Positions 34,053 through 42,990 of a DNA stretch of 64,000 nucleotides are shown here, one piece after another. Made by a program: the position numbers and the translations under genes. Source of the stretch: Lysobacterales bacterium (GTDB lineage: Bacteria; Pseudomonadota; Gammaproteobacteria; Xanthomonadales; SZUA-5); the NCBI GenBank assembly GCA_022844135.1, contig JALHMG010000009.1, positions 23,695 through 87,694 on the forward strand, read 5' to 3'. Position 1 is the stretch's first letter; the number at the start of each line of letters is the position of its first letter. The notes beneath the pieces were generated by a model. The model was given only the letters and a program-made list of their open reading frames with translations. It searched no databases and was not told where the DNA came from.

Positions 34053-36029
34053 ATGGTGTTCCAGAAGTACCGCGCGATTTTCGACTACTTCGATTCGTTG
34101 CTGGTCGGGCTTACGGCGACGCCCAAGGACGAGCTGGACCGCAACACCTACAGCCTGTTCGACCTGGAGGACGGCGTCCCGACCGACGCCTACGGGCTCG
34201 ACGAGGCGGTGCGCGACGGCTTCCTGGTGCCACCGAGGGCGGTGTCCGTGCCGCTCAAGTTCCAGCGCGAAGGAATCAGGTACGACGCGTTGTCCGACGA
34301 AGACAAGGATCAGTGGGATGCGCTGGAGTGGGATGACGACGGCAACGTCCCCGATCGCGTGGAGGCCGAGGCGGTCAACAAATGGCTGTTCAACAAGGAC
34401 ACCGTGGACAAGGTTCTGGAACATCTCATGACGCGGGGCCTGACGGTGGCGGGCGGCGATCGCCTCGGGAAGACCATCCTGTTCGCCAAGAACCAGCACC
34501 ACGCCGAGTTCATTGCCGAGCGTTTCAACGCCAACTACCCGCACCACAAGGGCGAGTTCGCGCGCGTGATCACGTTCAAAACCGAGTACGCGCAGAGCCT
34601 GATCGACAGCTTCTCGGCCAAGGACAAGGCACCCCACATCGCGATTTCGGTGGACATGCTCGACACCGGAGTCGACATTCCCGAGGTTGTGAATCTGGTG
34701 TTCTTCAAGCTGGTGCGCTCGAAGACCAAGTTCTGGCAAATGCTCGGCCGCGGCACGCGCCTGTGCCCTGACCTGTTCGAACCAGGCAAGCACAAGCAGC
34801 ACTTCTGCGTCTTCGACTACTGCCAAAACCTGGAGTACTTCAGCCAGACCATCCCCGCCACCGAAGGCGCGCTGGGTGAACCGCTTGGCAAGCGGCTGTT
34901 CAATGCCCGACTGGCGTTGATCGGCGAGCTGGACCAGCGACGCGACGGCCGTGATGGACACGCCGTCGCAGAGCCCGATATGGCCTTCGGCGACCCGCGG
35001 ACGAACGCCCAGGTCCGCTACGCGCTCGCCGAGCGGCTGCAGCAGGAGACGGCGGCGATGAATCTCGACAACTTCATCGTGCGGCCGCAGCGGCGCATCG
35101 TCGAGAAGTACGCCAAACCTGAGGCCTGGGCTGTCTTGTCGCCAGAAGCGCTCTCCGATTTGTCGAACCAGGTCGCGGGTCTGCCATCGGAGCTCGACCC
35201 GGAGAACGAGGAGGCGAAGCGTTTTGACCTGCTGGTGCTGAACCTGCAACTCGCGATGCTGCGTTCAGAGCCGGGCTTCGCGCGCCTGCGCGAGCAAGTC
35301 AAGGAACTCGCCGGTCTGCTGGAAGAGAAGTCTGCGATTCCGTTGGTGCGCCAGCAGATGGCGCTGATCCAGGACGTGCAGAGCAACGTGTGGTGGCAAG
35401 ACGCCACCGTTCCGATGCTCGAAGGGATGCGTCGGCGCTTGCGTGATTTGATCAAGCTCATCGAGAAGCAAAAGCGCAAGCCGATCTACACCGACTTCGA
35501 GGACGAAATAGGCGGCGAGACAACGGTCGAACTGCCGGGCTTTGGCAACAGCACCGACTACGCGAAGTTCCGCATAAAAGCACAGGCCTTCCTGCGCTCG
35601 CATCAGGATCACATTGCGATTCACAAGTTGAGGATGAACAAGGCGTTGACCGCCGCCGATCTCGCTGAGCTTCAACGCATGCTTACTGAGAGTGACGTTG
35701 GCGGCGCCGAGGACATCCAGCGCGCCGCCGAGGAGTCCCACGGGCTGGGGCTCTTCGTGCGCTCATTGATCGGTCTTGATCGCCAAGCGGCGAAAGAAGC
35801 CCTGGCAGGTTTTCTCACCGGCAAGTCTCTCGGCGCCAACCAGATCGAGTTCGTGAACTTGATCGTCGACCATCTCACCGAACACGGCGTGATGGACGCA
35901 GCGATGCTCTACGAGTCCCCATTCACGGACCTCACGCCCCGCGGACCGGACGGGATGTTCACCTCGGCAGAGATCGATCAGTTGATCACCACGATCGACC
36001 GGATTAGAGCGAACGCAATCGCTGCCTGA
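34053..36029 (+). pseudogene. N-terminally truncated type I restriction (HsdR-like) helicase subunit
   Basis: The 658 codons from the ATG at 34053 match the C-terminal half of a type I restriction endonuclease R subunit of the EcoEI type. Homology begins abruptly at FQKYRAIFDYFDSLLVGLTATPKDELDRNT, which is the end of helicase motif II and motif III. Helicase motifs IV-VI follow (TILFAKNQHHAEF, DMLDTGVDIPEV, QMLGRGTRL), then a long C-terminal helical domain. The nuclease domain, Walker A and the DEAH box are missing, so the product cannot be a working motor. No hsdM or hsdS gene is nearby. The frame is still fully open, which suggests recent truncation or retention of a partial product. The 3' side is bounded by a MITE-like element. 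Confidence 0.85.
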
Positions 36030-36110
36030 CGCCTCACAAGGCGCCAGCCAACAACGGCCGGCGCAACGCAGCCCGCCCTGAAGCCGACATCCGTCCTGAA
36101 GCCGACAGGG

Positions 36111-36364
36111 CTAGCCCGGATATTTCATGAGGGAACGCGGAAGATCGCGAAGGGCTTTGCGCCGGAATCGAGGCGGGAGGAGGAGGAATGGTTGTTCCAT
36201 TGCGACGACGAGCAACGAAGAGTCCGACGCAAAGAACGAGCGAGGGCCGCGTTAGCGAGGAAATGGCAGCGGACAGTCTGTCAATTCAACCAATTCGAAG
36301 ATTTCAGCGCCGTTACAACGAAATCAAGCCATTTCCTCGCGACCTCGTGAAATATCCGGGCTAG
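36111..36364. mobile_element. MITE-like element with 22-bp terminal inverted repeats
   Basis: The ends CTAGCCCGGATATTTCATGA (left) and, on the other strand, CTAGCCCGGATATTTCACGA (right) match over 22 bp with one mismatch. The 254-bp element has no coding frame. CTAG at both outer ends may be a target duplication or part of the repeat. A second perfect inverted repeat, GCGAGGAAATGGC (36255-36267) and its complement (36328-36340), lies near the right end. It fills most of the 340-bp gap between the HsdR remnant and the response-regulator gene, and no transposase is present. Confidence 0.8.
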
Positions 36365-36369
36365 ACCGA

Positions 36370-37311
36370 CTAAACCGCCCGCGCCATCCCAAGCAGGCGC
36401 TGCGGCAGCAGCCGGATGCGTTGCAGCAAACTGCCGGACAGCCAGGACGGGATTTGCGCATCCGGGCGGGGCGCCACGAAGTAACGTTTGGCGGCGGCGG
36501 GATTCTGTTTGAGTTGCCAATAGCGGCCCACGGCGGCGTCCACGCTCAGCCGGCACGAGCCCATGCGCAGCGGCTTCAGGAGCAGCCGGAACACCTGGCC
36601 TTCGTTGATCAGATCGATGGCGACCTGCGCGTTGGCGCGGTCGGTCACCACCACGGTAGCGATGTGCGGGTGATATTGCTTGAGCGACTTGATCAGCGCC
36701 GTGAAGTCCCCGTGTTGCCCCGCGGTTTCGGAGATCACCACGCCGGTTTCGTGTTGCTCAAGGACCGTCAGCGCGCGCTCGGGCGAGGTCACAAAACGCA
36801 CCTGATAGTGCGGCTGCAAGATCTCGCGCATGCGCTGCTGCGTTTCCGGATCGTCCTCGATCACGAGGATGCCGACCTGCTTGCGTGCGGTCTCGCGATC
36901 GAACTCGTCGACCGGTTTGTCCTGCACCACCGGCGCATCGCGCGCGATACGCGCGGCGAGCTGCACCGTTTCCCGAAGCTCGGTGTTGTCCCACGGCTTG
37001 GCGATGTAGCGGAACACTTCGCCGTCGTTGACCGAGCCCAGCACCGCGTTCAAATCGGCGTAGCCGGTGAGGAGAATGCGCATCGCGCGCGGGTGCGCAA
37101 GCTTGACCTCACGCAGCACCTCGATGCCCTGCATCTTCGGCATGCGCTGGTCGCAAACGATGACGTCGACATCGTGCTGCGCCGCCCACGCGATCGCCTC
37201 GGAAGGCTCGGTGGTGGTGAGCACGTCCATGTCGCGAAACAGCGCCTTCAAGGCCCGCAGGATGCGCGCCTCGTCGTCGATACACAGCACTCGAATTCGC
37301 GTTTGTGACAT
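36370..37311 (-). CDS. Response regulator with two receiver domains, the second degenerate
   Basis: This 313-residue cytoplasmic regulator has no DNA-binding or enzymatic output domain that I recognise. The first receiver (residues 1-125) is intact: IDDEAR acidic pair, phospho-acceptor D54 in VIVCDQRMPKMQG, a conserved threonine and lysine 105 in YIAKPWDN. The second (about 146-270) has VIEDDPETQQR, but glutamate E195 replaces the acceptor aspartate (VVISETAG). The C-terminal ~45 residues are basic. It lies 6 bp after the histidine kinase stop on the same strand, so the kinase is its likely donor. Confidence 0.9.
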   Translation of the reverse strand: MSQTRIRVLCIDDEARILRALKALFRDMDVLTTTEPSEAIAWAAQHDVDVIVCDQRMPKMQGIEVLREVKLAHPRAMRILLTGYADLNAVLGSVNDGEVFRYIAKPWDNTELRETVQLAARIARDAPVVQDKPVDEFDRETARKQVGILVIEDDPETQQRMREILQPHYQVRFVTSPERALTVLEQHETGVVISETAGQHGDFTALIKSLKQYHPHIATVVVTDRANAQVAIDLINEGQVFRLLLKPLRMGSCRLSVDAAVGRYWQLKQNPAAAKRYFVAPRPDAQIPSWLSGSLLQRIRLLPQRLLGMARAV

Positions 37312-37317
37312 AAATCC

Positions 37318-38286
37318 CTACGCTGGCTGCCTTAACAGCGCGTGGTCTAGAGGAAAACTAACAGTAAACGTGCTGCCTTTCTTAGGCGCAGTTCGCACCT
37401 TGATGCTGCCGCCGTGACTTTGCACGATCTTATGCACGATCGACAGCCCAAGGCCGGTGCCTTCGCCCACCGGCTTGGTGGTGAAGAACGGATCGAAGAT
37501 TTTCGGCAGGACATCGTCGGGGATGCCGGCTCCGGTATCTGTGATCTCCACCTCAACCATATCGCCGGAGCGACGCGAGGCCACCGACAAGGTGCCGCGA
37601 TCGTCCATCGCCTGGGCGGCATTGGTGATCAGGTTCAGCAACACCTGATTGATCTGCGATGCGACTCCGCGAATCTTCGGAATGGTACCGAGTTCTTTCT
37701 TCACTTCGATGCGATCGCGCAACTGATGCCCGGCGATCATCAGAGCACTCTCGACGCTCTCGTTCAAATCGAACATGTCCATGCCATCGCGATCGACGCG
37801 CGCGAAGCCTTTGAGATTGCGCACGAGATTGGCGATCTGCGTCAGGCCGTCGACCGAATCCTTGAGCAAGTCGTCGCCATCCGCGAGCCGCGTGTCGTTC
37901 GCCAGCGCATCGCGCACTTTGGTCATCGCGCGGCGCAAAGGTTCGATGGTCTGCGGCTTGCTGAGATCGGCCGCAAGCATCACGTCGAAGCCCTGCAGGC
38001 ACTTCTGCACCAGCGTTCGGTACTCGCCCAGCAAGTCGCGCACAACTTCGACATTGCTTTTGACGAAACCGATCGGGGTGTTCATCTCGTGCGCAACACC
38101 GGCGATCATCTGCCCGAGCGAGGCCAGCTTGGTGGTGTGGATCACCTGCGATTGGGTCGCCTGGACTTTCTCCAGTTCGGCGGCCGCTTCGCTGGCGCGC
38201 AAGCGCTGCTTGCCGAGCTGCCAGTGCGCATAGCCCGCGTATGCCGCGAGGGCCAGACAGCAAACGATAAGCAACGTTTCGAACAT
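37318..38286 (-). CDS. Membrane-anchored sensor histidine kinase
   Basis: This 322-residue kinase has one N-terminal membrane span ([19 protein letters not shown]) and no periplasmic domain. A coiled coil follows, then the H box [12 protein letters not shown], an N box ([15 protein letters not shown]), G1 (DTGAGIPDD), F box (FDPFFTTKP) and G2 ([12 protein letters not shown]). H-E-M-N-T-P in the H box is of the ZraS/HPK4 type. The ATG at 38286 begins MFETLL just before the span, and one six codons upstream is possible. It forms a two-gene unit with the double-receiver regulator. Confidence 0.92.
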   Translation of the reverse strand: MFETLLIVCCLALAAYAGYAHWQLGKQRLRASEAAAELEKVQATQSQVIHTTKLASLGQMIAGVAHEMNTPIGFVKSNVEVVRDLLGEYRTLVQKCLQGFDVMLAADLSKPQTIEPLRRAMTKVRDALANDTRLADGDDLLKDSVDGLTQIANLVRNLKGFARVDRDGMDMFDLNESVESALMIAGHQLRDRIEVKKELGTIPKIRGVASQINQVLLNLITNAAQAMDDRGTLSVASRRSGDMVEVEITDTGAGIPDDVLPKIFDPFFTTKPVGEGTGLGLSIVHKIVQSHGGSIKVRTAPKKGSTFTVSFPLDHALLRQPA

Positions 38287-38552
38287 TCGATCCCCAACGA
38301 TCATCGAATACCAAGGCCATGCCGATTTTCGTCAGCAAGGGCCGCACAGCGTCGCAGAATGACCCACAAATCACAACCCGCTTTCGGCCAAGTGGTCCTA
38401 CCAGGCGTGCAAACGGTAAGAGAATTTTCGATTAAGCCGCCTCGGCGGTCGCCATCGTGCGCGTCTTCGACCATGCTTAGGTGCGATGGGCCGCACAGCT
38501 CTACCGAGGGCGAGGGATGCGAATAGTTAAATCGTGCGCTGGGGCGCGTTTT

Positions 38553-38663
38553 GGATACGGGGCACGGGGCGCGGGGCACGGGGCATGGGACCGGGAAGGA
38601 CGCGATTGGCGGCCGGCGCCCATCGTTCTGCCCGTATGCCATGCGCCGTACCCTGTACCCCGC
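38553..38663. repeat. G-rich hairpin repeat upstream of the SLC13 transporter gene
   Basis: The left arm (38553-38589) is a run of GGGGCAC/GGGGCGC units ending GGGGCATGGG. The right arm (38633-38663) is an imperfect complement, CGTATGCCATGCGCC followed by GTACCCTGTACCCC. The repeat ends 17 bp before the transporter ATG and so would be in its mRNA leader if transcription starts upstream. It is one of a family also at 45982-46128, 50943-51032 and 54236-54375. Confidence 0.7.
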
Positions 38664-38680
38664 TTCCATGGAGCTCATCA

Positions 38681-40066
38681 ATGACCGCCTCTGGCCCCCG
38701 CTGGGCACTCTACGCCGGTCCCGTCGCCGCACTGGCCGTCGGCCTGCTTGCAAACGCCAACGGCATGCCGCTGCCGTTTGCGCTCACGGCAGCGCTGACC
38801 GCCTGGATCGCGTTCTGGTGGGTACTGGAGCCGATCCCGGCGCCCTACACGGCCTTGCTACCTCTGGCGCTGCTGCCGATGTTCGGCATTCTCGATGCCA
38901 AAGGTGTAGCCGAAGCCTATGGCAACGAAGTCATCTTGCTGCTTGCTGGCGGCTTCATGTTGTCGGCCGCGGTTGAGAACACTGGCGCGCATCGGCGTCT
39001 GGCGTTTTGGATGCTGCAGCTCACCGGCGGGCAAAGCGGTCGACGGGTGCTGTTCGGCTTCATCCTTGCCGCTGGCGTACTCAGCATGTGGATCTCGAAC
39101 GCCGCGACCACGCTTCTGCTGATTCCCGTGGCGCTGGCAATCGTCGAGCGCTATCCGGATCCGCGCCTCGCCGCACCGTTGGTCCTCGGGATCGCTTATG
39201 CGGCTAGTTTCGGCGGGCTCGGCACGCCGATCGGCACGCCACCGAACCTGATTTTCCGCCAGCAGTATGAGCAAGCCACCGGCATCGAGATTGGTTTTGT
39301 CGATTGGTTCGTCTGGGGCTTGCCGATTGTTGCGATCACCCTGCCGCTATTGGCGCTGTGGCTTGGACGCTCGTTGAAAAACACACCGCCGGCAGAGTTG
39401 CCGACGCTGGGGGCCATCACTGTTGCCGAACGCCGGGTGCTGCTCGTGTTCGGCATTGTCGCCTGCCTTTGGGTGTTCCGCACCGACCCTTGGGGCGGCT
39501 GGAAGACCTGGATCGGATTGCCCAAAGCCTCGGATGCCAGCGTGGCACTGCTGGGCGCGCTGGCGATGGGCCTGGTGTCCGACGGCAAGGGCGGAAAGCT
39601 GCTCAGCTGGGACGCTGCCGAACGCATTCCGTGGGGAACATTGCTGCTCTTTGGCGGCGGTATCGCGCTTGCCAGCGCATTCGCCACCAGCGGGCTGTCG
39701 AACTTCATCGCCGAGCGGTTGACCCTGCTCCAGGAGCTGCCGTTGCCGCTGATGTTGTTCGGTCTGTGCCTGGGCGTGACGCTGCTCAGCGAGATCGCCA
39801 GCAACACGGCAACCGCAGCGCTCCTGATGCCGCTGCTCGCGTCGGCCGCGGTGGCGGCGAACGTCGACCCACTGGTGTTCATGCTGCCCGCCGCGCTCGC
39901 TGCAAGCCTGGGCTTCATGCTGCCGGTCGCCACCGCGCCCAATGCGATCGCCTACGCGACCGGTCGGGTCAGTAACCAGCACATGTTGCGCGAAGGCTGG
40001 CTGATGGACATCGTTGGCGTGGCCGCGGTTTCTGCGGTGGTGTATGCGGTGTTTTCTGGGACGTAA
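38681..40066 (+). CDS. SLC13/DASS-family anion symporter
   Basis: This 461-residue inner-membrane protein has 11-12 hydrophobic segments and internal inverted symmetry. It is a divalent-anion/sodium symporter that likely moves C4-dicarboxylates, citrate or sulfate. The two re-entrant signature motifs are SNAATTLLLIPVA (SNA rather than the usual SNT) and SNTATAALLMPLL. They are accompanied by GTPIGTPPNLIF and LPVATAPNAIAYA, which build the sodium and substrate sites. GGAG seven bases before the ATG at 38681 supports the start. Fifty codons of open frame upstream lie in the G-rich repeat and are excluded. Confidence 0.92.
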   Translation: MTASGPRWALYAGPVAALAVGLLANANGMPLPFALTAALTAWIAFWWVLEPIPAPYTALLPLALLPMFGILDAKGVAEAYGNEVILLLAGGFMLSAAVENTGAHRRLAFWMLQLTGGQSGRRVLFGFILAAGVLSMWISNAATTLLLIPVALAIVERYPDPRLAAPLVLGIAYAASFGGLGTPIGTPPNLIFRQQYEQATGIEIGFVDWFVWGLPIVAITLPLLALWLGRSLKNTPPAELPTLGAITVAERRVLLVFGIVACLWVFRTDPWGGWKTWIGLPKASDASVALLGALAMGLVSDGKGGKLLSWDAAERIPWGTLLLFGGGIALASAFATSGLSNFIAERLTLLQELPLPLMLFGLCLGVTLLSEIASNTATAALLMPLLASAAVAANVDPLVFMLPAALAASLGFMLPVATAPNAIAYATGRVSNQHMLREGWLMDIVGVAAVSAVVYAVFSGT

Positions 40067-40117
40067 TGCTATCGAGCAACTTTATGTTCTTGCAGGGAAA
40101 TTGGTCTTTGGAGTAAG

Positions 40118-40150
40118 TTTGCTTTAAAATTTCCACGAGTTTAAAGCAAA
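40118..40150 (+). promoter_or_regulatory. Palindromic operator over the fic promoter and start codon
   Basis: Perfect 11-bp arms TTTGCTTTAAA (40118-40128) and TTTAAAGCAAA (40140-40150) flank 11 bp. The right arm ends on the A of the ATG at 40150. A -10-like TTAAAAT lies within 40124-40130 and there is no Shine-Dalgarno sequence, so the mRNA may have a very short leader. The AT-rich palindrome stands out from the GC-rich surroundings. Repression by the winged-helix tail of the Fic protein itself is a reasonable inference. Confidence 0.65.
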
Positions 40151-41478
40151 TGAAATCGTTCAGCTCGACACCGGACTTCGATCAGCTCCCGGTCGCATCG
40201 GTTATCGAGCTGATTCGCGGCGCCGAGATCGACGATCACGACTACTTGCATTGGGAACAAATTCGCTATCGGACACCGCCGCCGGGCTTAAGCAACCTCG
40301 AATGGTGGTTGCGATTGAAGCTCACGCGCCGCGCCGGGGTCAGAGAGTTACCTGAGTTGCTGGCTATCAATCAGAAGCCAGCGCAGCTAAGTCGCCACTC
40401 GCGAATAGACGCGGCGCTGGCGCGGATCGATCGCGGCTTGGGCGTGTTGGCGATGACCGACGACCAACCTTTTAGTGCGCAAACCCGTGATCAGTATCTC
40501 GTCAGCTCGCTCATGGAGGAGGCGATACACTCGTCGATATTCGAAGGCGCGGTCAGTACTCGCCAGGTCGCCAAGGACATGCTTCGCGACGCCCGAGCGC
40601 CGCTGAGTCGCGACGAGCAGATGATCCTCAACAACTACCGGGCGATGCAGCGTATTCGCGAGTTGCGCGATCACAACCTCTCGGTCGATCTGGTCCTTGA
40701 GCTGCATCGCATTTTGACCGAGGGCACCCTCGATGACGAGGATCAGGCCGGTCGGTTTCAGCGCAGCGACGAAGTGCGCGTGAACGTTGTCGATCACCGG
40801 TTGCACCGGGTTGTGTACTCGCCGCCGCGTGCCGACGAGCTTCCGCGGCGTCTTGAAGCGCTCATCGGCTTCGCCAATGCCAACGACACCGACGATCGCC
40901 GCTATCTGCACCCGGTGCTTCGCGCCATTTTGCTGCACTTCCAATTGGCCTACGATCATCCTTTCGCCGACGGAAACGGGCGTACGGCGCGAGCATTGTT
41001 CTACTGGGCGATGCTGCGCAACGGCTACTGGCTCACGGAGTTCATATCGATTTCCCGTCCGTTGATCCGCAAACGCAGCGACTACGAACGGGCCTACCTG
41101 TTTGTCGAAAGCGATCATCAGAACGTGACGTATTTCGTTCTCCAGCAGTTGCAAGTCATCGAGATCGCCATTGCGGAGCTTCAAGACTACGTGCGCATCA
41201 AGCAGGCCGAGCAGCAGCAACTCTCCGACGCGTTACGCCGCGACCTCGACCTCAATGTTCGCCAACGTGCGCTGCTTGCTCACGCCTTGCGCAATCCGGA
41301 GGCCGTGTACACGCACGAGTCGCACGGAAACTCGCACCAGATTTCGGTGCCGACTGCGCGGGCCGATTTGCTGAGCCTGGTCGACGCCAAGCTGCTAACC
41401 CTGGCTCGCCGCGGAAAACGGATCGTGTATCGCCCGGCCAGGCAACTCGAATTGCGCATTCGCGGCAAGAAGCGCTGA
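40150..41478 (+). CDS. Fic-family AMPylase with N-terminal inhibitory helix and C-terminal winged helix
   Basis: Fic proteins transfer AMP from ATP to target-protein hydroxyls. The 442-residue protein has the catalytic loop HPFADGNGRTAR with H270. An inhibitory motif S-x-x-x-E-G at S128-G133 (SSIFEG) precedes the Fic core, which makes it class II, where the glutamate blocks ATP binding. Upstream is a DUF4172-like N-terminal domain. The C-terminal ~90 residues (from LNVRQRALLAHAL) resemble a winged helix ending in VPTARADLLSLVDAKLLT. This fits self-repression at the palindrome spanning its start. The target is unknown. It stands alone, convergent with the OmpA gene. Confidence 0.93.
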   Translation: MKSFSSTPDFDQLPVASVIELIRGAEIDDHDYLHWEQIRYRTPPPGLSNLEWWLRLKLTRRAGVRELPELLAINQKPAQLSRHSRIDAALARIDRGLGVLAMTDDQPFSAQTRDQYLVSSLMEEAIHSSIFEGAVSTRQVAKDMLRDARAPLSRDEQMILNNYRAMQRIRELRDHNLSVDLVLELHRILTEGTLDDEDQAGRFQRSDEVRVNVVDHRLHRVVYSPPRADELPRRLEALIGFANANDTDDRRYLHPVLRAILLHFQLAYDHPFADGNGRTARALFYWAMLRNGYWLTEFISISRPLIRKRSDYERAYLFVESDHQNVTYFVLQQLQVIEIAIAELQDYVRIKQAEQQQLSDALRRDLDLNVRQRALLAHALRNPEAVYTHESHGNSHQISVPTARADLLSLVDAKLLTLARRGKRIVYRPARQLELRIRGKKR

Positions 41479-41536
41479 AGCGGCGATCCGTAGCCGGGGG
41501 CGAAAAAGACGTCGCCCCATGGCGCGACCCGCGCGG

Positions 41537-42517
41537 CTACCTGGCGCCTTCGATCACCACGTCGACACGTCGATTGCTGGCTCGCCCGGTGGCGCTGTCG
41601 TTGCTTGCGACCGGCTTAGCTTCGCCCAAACCGCGGACGTTCAAGCGCGCCGCATCTGCGCCCAGGGCGACCAGCGCATCGCGCACCGAAGCGGCGCGGG
41701 CTTCGGACAAGCGCTGATTGGCAACCTCTGAACCGCGGTCGTCGGTGTGGCCTTCGATTTGCACCGGCTGACCGGGATAGCGGTTGATGAAGTCCAGCAC
41801 GGGCTTCAGCTTGTCGCGCACTTCGGCTTTCAACACCGACTGGCCGGACGCGAAGAACACGTCGCCCAAGGTCAACACCTGACCGCGCTCGGTGCTCTGC
41901 GAGCGCACCTGGGCCATTTGCAACTGCAGGCTGCGGGCTTGTTCGCCGACCAGCTCGGCCTCCATCCGCGCAAGCTCCGCCTCGCGCTGACGCGCTTGCG
42001 CCAGGCGTCGAGCGCTGTCCGCCTCCTCGCGCGCGAATTCGACCTGCTGGCCCATTTCTTCGCTGCGCAAACGTTCGGCGTCGGCTTCGGCGCGCATGCG
42101 CTCAGCCTCTTCGGCGCGCGCCAGCGACTGCAGGCGCAGCTTTTCGGCCTCCAGCCGCGTCAGCTCGGCATCACGCCGCGTTGCTTCGAGCATGATCGCT
42201 TTGCGTTCGTCTTCCAGCGCCCGCAGGCGTTGTTGATCCTTCGCCGCGGCAACGGCGGCATTGAATTGCGCCATGCGCAGCTCGGCGATATCGGCCAGAT
42301 GCGAGCGCAGCTCGCGATCGTTCGCCGGCGTCGCGCGGATAGCAGCGAGCGCGTCTTCGACGCGCGAGGCTTCCAAGCGCGCCAGCTCGCGCGTGCTCTC
42401 GGTGTTGCTGCTGCGCCAGTCGGCCTGCAAACGTTCGAAGTCGAGATCGCGCTTGGGTGCGGCGGTGCAGGCCGCAAGCGCCAACACCGTGGCGAAGCAA
42501 AAGAGTGTGCGAATCAT
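41537..42517 (-). CDS. OmpA-family lipoprotein with a long coiled coil
   Basis: This 326-residue outer-membrane lipoprotein has the lipobox LAAC (C17) after MIRTLFCFATVLA. Residues ~20-215 are an alanine/glutamate/arginine-rich coiled coil containing a DUF4398-like part. The C-terminal ~110 residues are an OmpA peptidoglycan-binding domain: FASGQSVLKAEVRDKL, IEGHTDDRGSEVANQRLSEA and RRVDVVIEGA. It would tether the outer membrane to peptidoglycan across the periplasm. The ATG at 42517 overlaps the stop of the DUF4398 lipoprotein gene by ATGA. Confidence 0.92.
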   Translation of the reverse strand: MIRTLFCFATVLALAACTAAPKRDLDFERLQADWRSSNTESTRELARLEASRVEDALAAIRATPANDRELRSHLADIAELRMAQFNAAVAAAKDQQRLRALEDERKAIMLEATRRDAELTRLEAEKLRLQSLARAEEAERMRAEADAERLRSEEMGQQVEFAREEADSARRLAQARQREAELARMEAELVGEQARSLQLQMAQVRSQSTERGQVLTLGDVFFASGQSVLKAEVRDKLKPVLDFINRYPGQPVQIEGHTDDRGSEVANQRLSEARAASVRDALVALGADAARLNVRGLGEAKPVASNDSATGRASNRRVDVVIEGAR

Positions 42518-42882
42518 TGCGCCCCCTCGCCGAGCAGCTCGCGGCGCAATCGGGTGTTGTCGGCCTCCTTGGCCTGCACTTCGCCGCGCAGGCGCGCGCC
42601 TTGTGCCTTGCTGGCCGCCAACTCCGCTCGCGCGGCCGCCAACTCCAGGCGCCATTTGGCCTGCGTATGTTCGCGTTCGGCGATCAATATCCTGCCGCGG
42701 TTCAGATCTTCCCCGGCCATTCGATAGTCCACTGGCGCCAATTCAGCGGCTCCGGAGCGCTCGGCAGCGGCGATCGCGCTCTTGGCGCGATCCAGCTCCA
42801 ACTGCGGCACGGGTGCGCTGGCGCACGCTGTCAGACTCAGAACGCATGCCAGCAGCATGCGCCGTTGCGTAACTTCAACCAT
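42514..42882 (-). CDS. DUF4398 lipoprotein
   Basis: This ~122-residue lipoprotein has MLLACVLSLTAC as signal and lipobox, followed by a helical DUF4398 domain (QLELDRAKSAIAAAERSGAA, YRMAGEDLNRGRILIAER) that repeats the early part of its OmpA-family neighbour. Several in-frame ATGs are available (42900, 42891, 42882), and 42882 is chosen because AGG lies about 10 bases before it. The four-base overlap with the OmpA gene implies co-translation and a shared envelope role. Confidence 0.85.
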   Translation of the reverse strand: MVEVTQRRMLLACVLSLTACASAPVPQLELDRAKSAIAAAERSGAAELAPVDYRMAGEDLNRGRILIAEREHTQAKWRLELAAARAELAASKAQGARLRGEVQAKEADNTRLRRELLGEGAQ

Positions 42883-42990
42883 CGGGGACATACCTTTCAT
42901 CAAACTTGCTTGTATTGTGGGCAGCGCGGGTGACCATCGCAAGCCGCGCGAACCGGCCGTCGCAAAAAGTACAGCAAAAGGAGTCAAGAC

